Source: JACJWR01 sp964547485 (GTDB lineage: Bacteria > Actinomycetota > Actinomycetes > S36-B12 > UBA10799). Taken from it: a stretch of 13,991 bases of DNA. The notes under the pieces were generated by a model, which saw only the letters and a program-made list of their open reading frames with translations, had not been told where the DNA came from and searched no databases. A program made the position numbers and the translations under genes. The DNA lies in the NCBI GenBank assembly GCA_964547485.1, contig CAZJNU010000069.1, forward strand, positions 1 through 13,991, written 5' to 3'. Shown here piece by piece: positions 7,981 to 13,991 of this stretch (position 1 is the stretch's first letter; every line of letters starts with the position of its first letter).

Positions 7981-8646
7981 ATGGCGAAGAACAACCGAGT
8001 GAGCGGATTCGCGCAGGTGACTGATGACGCCAAGGTCGTCGACAGCGCGCGGGTATCGGGACACGCAGTGGTATCGGGGCGGGCGAAGGTGTCTGGGCAC
8101 GCGCGGGTCGTCGGCAATGCGACGGTCTCCGGGAGCGCCTGGGTGTACGGCCGGTCCAGCGTCTCGGGTGCGGCGAAGATTGCCGACCATGTGGAGGTCT
8201 CTGGTCACGCGACCGTTTGTGAGCATGCGGAGATCTCGGGCCGTGCCGAGGTGGCTGGCCGCGCTGACGTGTCCGGACATGCCAAAGTCTCAGGGCGTAC
8301 CTCGGTGGACGGCGACGCCACCATCTCCGGCAACGCCGTCGTCACCAAGAGTGCGACGGTGTCGGGAAGGGCGAGGATCACCGATGAGGTCTGGTTGTCC
8401 GGGGACGCTCGAGTGTCCGGCGAGGCCGAGCTGACGGGCAGGGCGTCTGTCGCGGACGGGGCAAGTGTGACCAGGTCCGAACATGTCCAGACCTATGTCG
8501 AACCAGAGTCGGAGGTTCTCTGGACGGCCTACCGCAGTCACCGCGATGGCGCCAAGTACCTCAAGGACAGGACGTTCATGGAGGAGGCGGACGCCCCGGC
8601 GGAACTCGTCGGCTTGGTTCAAGCGGCTTGGCAGAAGAAGAAGTAG
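7981..8646 (+). CDS. Hexapeptide-repeat left-handed beta-helix protein
   Basis: From about residue 6 to 167 of 221 the protein is 27 uninterrupted six-residue repeats of the type V-S-G-x-A-x (for example VSGHAK, VSGRAE, ISGNAV), the signature of a left-handed parallel beta-helix of about nine coils. The usual family motif is [LIV]-[GAED]-x-x-[STAV]-x; here Ser commonly holds the second position. The last 54 residues (from about HVQTYVEPE) form a non-repeat cap with WTAYRSH and a lysine-rich end. No extended loop interrupts the helix, and no acyltransferase active-site region is recognisable, so I would not call it an acetyltransferase. I prefer the ATG at 7981 (AGGGGAG ten bases upstream); a GTG at 7975, four bases after that site, would add two residues. 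It has no signal peptide. It ends 14 bases from the convergent SulP gene. Confidence 0.82.
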   Translation: MAKNNRVSGFAQVTDDAKVVDSARVSGHAVVSGRAKVSGHARVVGNATVSGSAWVYGRSSVSGAAKIADHVEVSGHATVCEHAEISGRAEVAGRADVSGHAKVSGRTSVDGDATISGNAVVTKSATVSGRARITDEVWLSGDARVSGEAELTGRASVADGASVTRSEHVQTYVEPESEVLWTAYRSHRDGAKYLKDRTFMEEADAPAELVGLVQAAWQKKK

Positions 8647-8660
8647 CCGCGCCCGGGGCT

Positions 8661-10385
8661 CTAGCTGGCGTTGAAGTCGGGGTCGGGGTCGCTCGCGTCG
8701 CCATTGGCGGACACAGGTTGCGCTGGGTAGGCCTCGACGGCCTGCTCGACGGTGTCGAAGAAGCGGCTCTTGCCCAACTCCTCCGCAAAGCCGCCGGTCT
8801 TGAATGCCCGCTGAGTGCGGCCGGGTTCGATCACAACGAGGAATGGGACTCCTCGCAGGTCGCTGATCGTGGCGATCTCGTGCAGCGCTTCGGCACCGGT
8901 GAAGTCGATGTCGTCGATCCGGGTGGCGTCCAAAATGAGCAGGCGCGGCTTGTCGGCACCTTCGGGCATGGCACCGATCAGTTCCATCCGGAACCAGTTG
9001 GCGTTGCCGAACCAGAGCGGCCCGTTCAGGAAGAACGCGGCGACGCCGTCGACGGGCTTCGCGCGCTTGTCCTTAGACGGAACCCAGAGGCCGTCGTCTG
9101 TCCGACCGAGTCGCAGCAATTCTGGTCGGGCGGTTCTGGAGGCCTGGTTGGCGAACGAGACGACGACCGCGACCAGCACCCCGTAGACGATGCCGAGCAG
9201 CACCACACTAAACATTGTGATCATCATCAACGTGAACGCACGCCAGGAGTAGGCTTTGGTGGCTCGCATCTGATCGACCCGGAAGATCTTGATGGCGATG
9301 TAGATCAGCACTGCCGACAGGGTGGCGGTCGGCAGGTTTTCGATGATCTGGCTGGCGAACAGTACCGCCAGGGTCATCGCTGAGGCGATCAGCGCGACTG
9401 CCTGGGTGCGGCCTCTGGATTCGGCGATGATCGTGGTGGAAGGCGGGCTGGCGTCGATGGTGAAGGAGCCGACGAAGCTGGAGGCGACGTTGGCGGCCCC
9501 GAGCGCTCGGAAGTCTGCGTTGATGTCGATCTCGAAGCCACCGAGTGCTGCCGAGGATCGGGAGGTCGCTGCGGTCTGGGCGAGACAGATCACGGCGATG
9601 ATGGTCGCCGTCCCCAAGACGGCCTCGATCGACTCCAGTGAGAATGGCGGAAGTTCTAGGTGCGGGAGGCCACTCTTGAGCGGCCCGAGTACCGCGACGC
9701 CGTCCTTGGTCAGGTCCAGGAAGGTGACCGCGGAAGTGGCCAGCACCAGCACGATCAGGGCACCGGGGATGCGCGGGCTGATCTTGGAGATGCCGATCAA
9801 CAGGGCCAACGAGGTCAACCCGAGGATCAAAGTCGGAATGTTGACGTGCACAACCTGGCCGGTCAGCTGTACCACCCTGCTGACGGAAAGCCCGTGGCCG
9901 GACTCGACACCCAGCATTCCGGGTATCTGGTCGATCGCGATGATGATGGCGATGCCGCCGAGGAAGCCGATCACCACGGGTCTGGACAGGAAGTCGCCCA
10001 CCCAGCCCATGTTTGTGACGCCGACGATCAAGATGATCACCCCGACCAGGAAGGTGGTCACCAATGCCAACCCCAGGTAGCGGGGAGTTTGGGAAACGGC
10101 GCCTAGGCCGATCAACCCGGCGGCGAGGATCGGCGCCACGGTGGAGTCGACTCCGAACGCCAGCTGTCTGTTGGACGAGAGCAGCACCCCGATGAGGCAG
10201 GCGACCAGGAAGCCGTAGAGGCCGGTGATAGGTGGCATCCCGGCCAGGTGCGCGGTCGCGATCTGGCCCGGCATCGTGACGGCGCCGAAGGTCACGCCAG
10301 CGAGCAGATCCCGGCCGAGCCAACGCCGACGGTAGCCCCGCAGTGTCGGGAAGAACCGGAGTTCCTGCTTCCACTGGATGGACAT
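8661..10385 (-). CDS. SulP-family anion transporter with STAS domain
   Basis: The 574-aa product has the normal length and order of bacterial SulP (SLC26-like) permeases: a short cytosolic N-terminus, a membrane core of many hydrophobic segments from about residue 25 to 430, and a cytosolic STAS domain at about 445-560. The first core segments contain GVTFGAVTMPGQIATAHLAG, then GLYGFLVACLIG and a RQLAFGVDSTVAPILA stretch matching the family's anion-site region. The STAS domain shows LLILDATRIDDIDFTGAEAL near 483-501. The tail is acidic (DASDPDPDF). Family members move sulfate, bicarbonate or dicarboxylates with Na+ or H+; the substrate cannot be chosen here. The ATG at 10385 follows a TAGGCT box by six bases, which supports this start. 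It lies 82 bases after the oxygenase gene on the same strand and so may also receive read-through. Confidence 0.93.
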   Translation of the reverse strand: MSIQWKQELRFFPTLRGYRRRWLGRDLLAGVTFGAVTMPGQIATAHLAGMPPITGLYGFLVACLIGVLLSSNRQLAFGVDSTVAPILAAGLIGLGAVSQTPRYLGLALVTTFLVGVIILIVGVTNMGWVGDFLSRPVVIGFLGGIAIIIAIDQIPGMLGVESGHGLSVSRVVQLTGQVVHVNIPTLILGLTSLALLIGISKISPRIPGALIVLVLATSAVTFLDLTKDGVAVLGPLKSGLPHLELPPFSLESIEAVLGTATIIAVICLAQTAATSRSSAALGGFEIDINADFRALGAANVASSFVGSFTIDASPPSTTIIAESRGRTQAVALIASAMTLAVLFASQIIENLPTATLSAVLIYIAIKIFRVDQMRATKAYSWRAFTLMMITMFSVVLLGIVYGVLVAVVVSFANQASRTARPELLRLGRTDDGLWVPSKDKRAKPVDGVAAFFLNGPLWFGNANWFRMELIGAMPEGADKPRLLILDATRIDDIDFTGAEALHEIATISDLRGVPFLVVIEPGRTQRAFKTGGFAEELGKSRFFDTVEQAVEAYPAQPVSANGDASDPDPDFNAS

Positions 10386-10391
10386 TGCCTC

Positions 10392-10397
10392 AGCCTA
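10392..10397 (-). promoter_or_regulatory. Candidate -10 box for a leaderless SulP transcript
   Basis: On the minus strand TAGGCT fits TANNNT and is followed by six bases (GAGGCA) and then the SulP ATG at 10385, so the mRNA would begin at the start codon. No clear -35 element is seen. The same hexamer occurs in the same relation to the thiolase start at 13446. Confidence 0.45.
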
Positions 10398-10467
10398 TGG
10401 ACCGAGGACTGCCGACGCGCGACGATTCGGTCATCGGCCCGTTACCGGGCGTTCATGCGTTGGTCGT

Positions 10468-11979
10468 TTATCCGACCACGTCGGCAACTCGGTCGGCCTC
10501 GTGCCAGCTGGGAATCGCGCTGCCGGGCGCCCAGGTGGAGTGGGTGCCGGAGGAGATCCGCTCGGGTAGTCGCAGCCGGGCGACCGGGCCGTCGGAGAGT
10601 CGGGCAGCGTCGAACACCAGACACTCGGAGACGTCGTTCACCATGTCGGTGGTCAGCGTGATCAGGTAGCCGTCGTCCTCCGCGGTCGAACCAATTCGCG
10701 GCGCCATCGCGGTCTCGCTGCCGAACACGCCCTCACCGAACGGGAAATGCTCCTCGCTGCCGGTGGTGGTGTCGTGCTTGGTCAGCCCGTTGAACAGGAA
10801 CCGACCGGGAACTCCGGTGGCCGCATAGGTGTACCGATGAGGACGCCCGGAATGCCGCGCGTTGATCATCCCGAACTCGGTGACGTTGTCGCTGAGTTGC
10901 TCCTCTGTGCAGCTGCCGGTGTCGAGGTTGAGCCGCCAGCGGTGCAGTTTGGTCTGCATCCCATCGAGTGAGATGAACCGTGACATCCGTTCGTAGTAGC
11001 CGGCATCCGCAGGTACCCACGGCACGGGTTCGTGTTGGAAGAAACCCTCCAGCACGATCTCCCGGCCCTGCTCGTAGGCGTTCGTCCAGTGCAGGACGTA
11101 GGTCGGGTCGGCCTCGAACCACCGGATCTCCTCAGGCTGGCCGCGCCGGGGGATGACTCCGAGCCTGGTGGGTAACTCCGGGTGAAAGCCTGGGACGAAG
11201 AGGCCACGGTCCATCAGAGCCGGATCCCAGAACATCGGCAGATCGTTCAGGATCGCGTAGTTCTCGGTGAACGCCATGTCGTGCGGGATCCGAGGCCCGG
11301 GCAGGTCGATCCCGACGTAGTGGACCAGCGTGTCGTCGGGGTCCAGCACGCCATAGTGCAGGAACGGTTCGGTGCGCCCGTAGTTGAAGAACATCATCTC
11401 GCCGGTGTGCTCATCCACCTTGGGATGCGCCGAGACACCCGCAGCGTGGGGGAACTTGCCATTCCAACTGGACCGGCCGCGCGGTTCGAGCGTCAGCGGG
11501 TCGAGCCGGTAGAGGTCGCCGCACTCGTAGAAGCTGGTCAGGGCCGTGCCGTTGTGGACCACGACGTCGGTGCTGGAGGAGTCCTTGAGGTGTCCTCGCG
11601 CGCCCCAGCCGTCGGTGCGCTTGGCTTTGCCGGGTCGCTCGGCCAGCCCGACCCAGAGTGACTCGCCTGCCTCCTGCTCCGCCTCGAATGCCTCGGTGCG
11701 CACGAACCTGTTGCGGTAGAAGGCCTTTCCGTCGCGGAAGCCGACTAGGTGCACCATTCCGTCACCTTCGAACGGGTGGTACCGCCCGATCGCGGGGTGG
11801 ACTGGGTTCTCGGTGTTGCGCAGGTAGATGCCGTCGAGGTCCGCGGGCAGCTCGCCGATCACCTCGACATCGTCCGCACGCCACTCCGTGTGCTGCGGTC
11901 GCCACGGACCGGTGCGATACGGGTGATCGTCGTCGCTCGGCAGGGTGGACAGCGCGCGGCCGACGACCTCTACGTCCAT
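10468..11979 (-). CDS. Carotenoid oxygenase (carotenoid/stilbene cleavage dioxygenase family)
   Basis: The 503-aa product belongs to the RPE65/carotenoid cleavage oxygenase family, non-heme Fe(II) enzymes that split a double bond of carotenoids, apocarotenoids or stilbenes into two carbonyl compounds. Four iron-binding histidines are visible in the right order: H185 (SAHPK), H233 (IPHDMAF), H297 (LHWTNAY) and H480 (GTHSTW). E368 in TEFGMINARH fits a second-shell glutamate that orients them. The N-terminal GIYLRNTENP and FEGDGMVH segments (50-77) are typical of the fold. Length is normal, with no signal peptide or membrane helix. The ATG has GGAGG five bases upstream at 11985-11989. It overlaps by ten bases a 34-codon frame that starts at the end of the upstream thiolase gene. 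The substrate cannot be told; coupling with a thiolase suggests a catabolic role. Confidence 0.93.
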   Translation of the reverse strand: MDVEVVGRALSTLPSDDDHPYRTGPWRPQHTEWRADDVEVIGELPADLDGIYLRNTENPVHPAIGRYHPFEGDGMVHLVGFRDGKAFYRNRFVRTEAFEAEQEAGESLWVGLAERPGKAKRTDGWGARGHLKDSSSTDVVVHNGTALTSFYECGDLYRLDPLTLEPRGRSSWNGKFPHAAGVSAHPKVDEHTGEMMFFNYGRTEPFLHYGVLDPDDTLVHYVGIDLPGPRIPHDMAFTENYAILNDLPMFWDPALMDRGLFVPGFHPELPTRLGVIPRRGQPEEIRWFEADPTYVLHWTNAYEQGREIVLEGFFQHEPVPWVPADAGYYERMSRFISLDGMQTKLHRWRLNLDTGSCTEEQLSDNVTEFGMINARHSGRPHRYTYAATGVPGRFLFNGLTKHDTTTGSEEHFPFGEGVFGSETAMAPRIGSTAEDDGYLITLTTDMVNDVSECLVFDAARLSDGPVARLRLPERISSGTHSTWAPGSAIPSWHEADRVADVVG

Positions 11980-12074
11980 CGGGTCCTCCAGTTGGTTCGG
12001 GTGGCGTGCTTGCGGTAGGTGGCGTGGCTGGCGTGCGTGATGCGGCGCGGTTGCATTTCGTGGGTGGGCGTCAT
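11970..12074 (-). CDS. Small basic 34-aa ORF linking the thiolase and oxygenase genes
   Basis: On the minus strand an ATG at 12074-12072 overlaps the thiolase stop as ATGA. It is preceded four bases away by GGAGG, which lies inside the last thiolase codons. The frame runs 34 codons and stops at TAG 11972-11970, just inside the oxygenase gene, whose ATG is at 11979. The product begins MTPTHEMQPRRITHASHATY and has seven Arg, five His and three Trp-flanking basic positions near the end (NWRTRW). I recognise no family and see no membrane segment. It fills the gap between the two genes almost exactly, which suggests translational coupling or a functional microprotein. It could also be a chance frame, since stop codons are rare in DNA of this composition. 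Confidence 0.4.
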   Translation of the reverse strand: MTPTHEMQPRRITHASHATYRKHATRTNWRTRWT

Positions 12075-13297
12075 CGGTCCTCCGCGCTAATCACGAAGGC
12101 GACCGTCGTCGTTGTGCTGCCGCCGATGTTCAACGTGGCAAACGACCGGGCACCGTCGACCTGGTAGTCCCCGGCTGTGCCTGTCACCTGTCGGTGCGCA
12201 TCGAGCACCATCCGTACCCCGGTCGCGCCGACGGGGTGACCGCCGCCGATGAGGCCGCCGCTGGGGTTCATTGGGATGCGGCCGGTGAGTTCGAGGTCTC
12301 CGGCCTCGATCGCCTGCCAACTCATACCGGGTTCGGTGATGCCGAAGTGATCGATGGCGAGGTATTCCGACGGGGTGAAGCAGTCGTGCGTCTCGATCCC
12401 GTCGACCGCGGCGACACCCGGAATCCCGGCGCGGCCGAAGGCGTCGAGGATTGTCCCGCGGACGTGCGGCAGAACGTAACGGTCGCCCGCGCTGGCGGCC
12501 AGTTTGCGATCCAGCGGCAACCCCACGGTCCGATGGCCCCACCCCGCAACTCGCACCCGTGGCCGGGCGGCCAGGATCGGGTTCCCGGCAAGAAAATCAT
12601 CCGTCGCCAGCACCAGACCGGCTGCGCCGTCGGTCACCTGCGAACAGTCCTGCCGACGCAGCCGCCCGTGCACGACCGGGTTCACGACATCGTCGGCGGT
12701 GAACGACTCCGGGGTGAGCTGCCAGTCGCGTGTCTGTGCGTTGGGGTTGTGGCGGGCGTTGCGGAAGTTGAGTTCACCGATCGCGCGCAGGTGCGCGTCA
12801 GCCAATCCGAACCGTCGGTCGTACTCGTCGGCCACCGCGTCGAACGTCCACGGCCAGACGTAGGCAACGGACTCGGCCTCGTGGCCGACCCAGGACGCTG
12901 CTCGCATCTGGCGGGCGACCTCGTCACCGGTGACAGCCTTCTCCAGTTCCATTCCGATCACCAGCGCCGCGTCGTAGCGGCCGGATTCCAGGTCGGCCAT
13001 CGCGGACAGGATGGCGATCCCGCCGGACGCGCAGGCGGCCTCATGGCGCGCTGCAGGCACGCCCGACAGTCCCGGGTCGACGGTGGCCGCCATTCCGCCC
13101 AGGTGCCCCTGGCCGGTCAGAAGCTGACCGAAGGCGTTGCCGACATGGATGACTCCGATGTCGGCGGCCGACACTCCTGCCGCGGTGAGCGTGGCCGGAA
13201 CCACCTCGGCAAACATGTCCGCTGAGTCGAGCCCCTCCTTGGTCCAGTTGCGGGCGAAGTCCGTCTGGGCGCCGCCGAGGATCCAGATGCTGGTCAT
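12071..13297 (-). CDS. SCP2/lipid-transfer-type thiolase (acetyl-CoA acetyltransferase-like)
   Basis: The 408-aa product is a thiolase-superfamily enzyme, which cleaves or forms 3-ketoacyl-CoA. The nucleophile region reads HEAACASGG with C89. The second catalytic region is the HDCFTPSE motif (H304, C306) of SCP2-type thiolases, and GGGHPVGATG holds H354. The C-terminal CxG loop of classical thiolases is replaced by NIGGS, as is usual when HDCF is present. The start used here is the ATG at 13297, preceded by GGGAGG four bases upstream and followed by the typical first strand SIWILGGAQTDFARN; an ATG further upstream at 13321 would add eight residues. Its stop overlaps the start of a 34-codon frame leading into the oxygenase gene, so the three probably form one operon. 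No fused SCP2 sterol-carrier domain is present. The physiological substrate (fatty acyl, sterol side chain or cleavage product) is unknown. Confidence 0.9.
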   Translation of the reverse strand: MTSIWILGGAQTDFARNWTKEGLDSADMFAEVVPATLTAAGVSAADIGVIHVGNAFGQLLTGQGHLGGMAATVDPGLSGVPAARHEAACASGGIAILSAMADLESGRYDAALVIGMELEKAVTGDEVARQMRAASWVGHEAESVAYVWPWTFDAVADEYDRRFGLADAHLRAIGELNFRNARHNPNAQTRDWQLTPESFTADDVVNPVVHGRLRRQDCSQVTDGAAGLVLATDDFLAGNPILAARPRVRVAGWGHRTVGLPLDRKLAASAGDRYVLPHVRGTILDAFGRAGIPGVAAVDGIETHDCFTPSEYLAIDHFGITEPGMSWQAIEAGDLELTGRIPMNPSGGLIGGGHPVGATGVRMVLDAHRQVTGTAGDYQVDGARSFATLNIGGSTTTTVAFVISAEDR

Positions 13298-13383
13298 GCT
13301 GCCTCCCATCAACTCGTCCACCGGTCACAGAAGCGTCGCCGCGGCTGGATGTTGCCGCCGATTCTGCCACCGGCTACCTCGTT

Positions 13384-13395
13384 GACAGAACTGTC
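13384..13395. promoter_or_regulatory. Palindromic candidate operator GACAGAACTGTC
   Basis: Arms GACAG and CTGTC are exact inverted repeats around a two-base centre. The site lies between divergent genes for related enzymes, a place and form typical of TetR- or FadR-like repressor operators that control lipid genes. No regulator gene is in the window. It also contains most of TTGACA (13382-13387), which looks like a -35 box but has no fitting -10 downstream. Confidence 0.4.
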
Positions 13396-13431
13396 GCACG
13401 GAGGTCCGACACTCACGCCGCGCCCCGCCGC

Positions 13432-13437
13432 TAGGCT
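13432..13437 (+). promoter_or_regulatory. Candidate -10 box for the rightward thiolase gene
   Basis: TAGGCT fits TANNNT and lies eight bases before GTG 13446 and two before GTG 13440. A transcript starting at the normal distance would begin near 13444-13446, which favours a leaderless mRNA starting at the GTG of 13446. No Shine-Dalgarno sequence is close to either GTG. Confidence 0.45.
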
Positions 13438-13445
13438 CAGTGGTC

Positions 13446-13976
13446 GTGGCATCAAACAGCGGTCCGCACGCCCTGATCCTCGACTATGTCCGCACCGGAC
13501 GGGGTAAGGCGAGCGACAAGGGCGCGCTGCATCATCTGCGGCCGCTGGACCTTGTCGTGGGCCTGCAACGCGAGCTCGTGGCGCGCGCTGGGTTGGATCC
13601 GGTCCGGATCGAGGATGTGGTGCTGGGGGTCGCATCCCAGGTCGGCGAACAGGGGGCGAACCTGGCCCGGACCGCCAACCTGATGGCTGGCTGGGGTCCT
13701 ACCGTGCCAGGTGTCACGGTCAACCGGTTCTGTGCGTCCGGCATCGATGCGGTGGCTCAGGTCGGCGCACGTATTCGCGCCGGCGAACTCCAGTTGGCTG
13801 TCGCCGGAGGAGTGGAGAGCGTCTCGCGGGTGCCGATCTTCAGCGATGAGGGTGCGCTCTGGCGCGAACCGGAGGTCATCCGCACGATCGGTTCGGTCCA
13901 TATGGGGATCGCCGCCGACCTCAATGCCACGGTCGAGCCCTACGTGTCAGGGTTGGTTCAGACCAGGGACTCATGA
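13446..13976 (+). pseudogene. Truncated FadA-like thiolase (N-terminal part only)
   Basis: The frame encodes about 176 residues and stops at TGA 13974-13976, whereas FadA/FadI-type thiolases are about 390. What is present is a good N-terminal half: DYVRTGRGK at the start, VVLGVASQVGEQGANLARTA, the nucleophile motif VNRFCASGIDA (Cys at residue 96) and VAGGVESVSRVP. The segment GIAADLNATVE matches the family, but the usual continuation (GY/GF-S-R, then a helix with A-x-x-S-x-x-R-A) is absent and neither other forward frame restores it. The catalytic His and second Cys of the C-terminal half are therefore missing. The break near 13944 is followed by TGTCAGGG, which could be an element end. A GTG at 13440 is an alternative start. 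It was probably a 3-ketoacyl-CoA thiolase divergent from the SCP2-type thiolase. Truncation is seen; its cause is inferred. Confidence 0.6.
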
Positions 13977-13991
13977 AAGTCCAGCCAGCGT
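13945..13991. other. Possible boundary of an inserted element at the window edge
   Basis: Thiolase similarity ends just before TGTCAGGGTTGG, and TG-starting ends are common among insertion sequences. An ATG at 13973, after AGGGA, opens a frame (MKVQPA...) that runs out of the window and could be the start of another gene. Only one end is visible, so neither the matching inverted repeat nor a target duplication can be checked here. Confidence 0.2.

Larger units (their letters stand above)
13298..13445. promoter_or_regulatory. Divergent promoter region between two thiolase genes
   Basis: This 148-base spacer serves two genes reading outwards. It holds a 12-base palindrome (13384-13395), a TAGGCT -10 candidate for the rightward gene (13432-13437) and a GGGAGG ribosome binding site for the leftward gene (13302-13307). 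A CAGAAT on the minus strand (about 13362-13367) is a weak -10 candidate for the leftward gene, with the palindrome over its -35 position. Confidence 0.5.

Noticed and set aside
7528..8280. Open frame of 250 codons antisense to the hexapeptide gene
   Set aside because: Its apparent periodicity merely mirrors the 18-base repeat rhythm of the opposite strand; it also runs into the 3' end of the giant gene.
7981..8646. Hexapeptide DNA repeats as a CRISPR or tandem-repeat array
   Set aside because: The repetition is at protein level with diverged codons and no conserved spacer pattern.
8647..8660. GCCCGGGGC in the gap between convergent stops as a bidirectional terminator
   Set aside because: The centre leaves no room for a hairpin loop and no T tract is present on either side.
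8628..9383. Plus-strand frame opposite the SulP gene
   Set aside because: Acidic, motif-free product fully within a convincing transporter gene on the other strand.
12194..13225. Plus-strand frame of 343 codons opposite the SCP2-type thiolase
   Set aside because: The minus strand has complete thiolase catalytic motifs; this frame has none.
13382..13387. TTGACA as a -35 box for the rightward thiolase
   Set aside because: No -10-like hexamer lies 16-19 bases downstream; the TAGGCT box is 44 bases away, so the match is better explained as part of the palindrome.

Overview
The window is high-GC DNA from an actinobacterium. Three signs fit Mycobacteriales or a close relative: strong G/C bias at third codon positions, TANNNT-type -10 boxes placed 6-8 bases before start codons (leaderless mRNAs), and fatty-acid or sterol-type thiolases. 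Genus cannot be told from the sequence. No rRNA, tRNA, CRISPR array or complete insertion sequence is visible.

Layout. The left edge (1-1013) holds the C-terminal part of an unrecognised protein and a GNAT acetyltransferase. The centre (1253-7708) is one very large secreted protein of 2151 aa. It has a signal peptide, a DUF11-like region, two Ig/PKD-like regions, about 1000 residues of G/S/T/N-rich amphipathic beta strands, a fibronectin type III domain and a C-terminal ricin-B-type lectin. Its 30 cysteines fall into 15 successive local pairs. Next comes a small protein made almost wholly of hexapeptide repeats (7981-8646), which meets tail to tail a SulP/STAS anion transporter on the minus strand (8661-10385).

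Right part. Upstream of the SulP gene on the minus strand lie a carotenoid-cleavage-type oxygenase (10468-11979) and an SCP2-type thiolase (12071-13297). They are joined by a previously hidden 34-codon reading frame that overlaps the thiolase stop (ATGA) and the oxygenase start. Diverging from the thiolase across a 148-base spacer is a second, FadA-like thiolase (13446-13976). It loses family resemblance after about 165 residues and ends early, possibly at the edge of an inserted element that runs off the window.

How the genes may work together. The thiolase-sORF-oxygenase block looks like a translationally coupled operon for oxidative cleavage of an apolar (carotenoid, apocarotenoid or stilbene-like) substrate followed by CoA-thioester breakdown. 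That role is inferred from families and spacing only. The SulP gene appears to have its own leaderless promoter. The giant lectin-bearing protein is probably an extracellular adhesin or carbohydrate-binding protein. It shares no pathway with the metabolic block that can be seen here.
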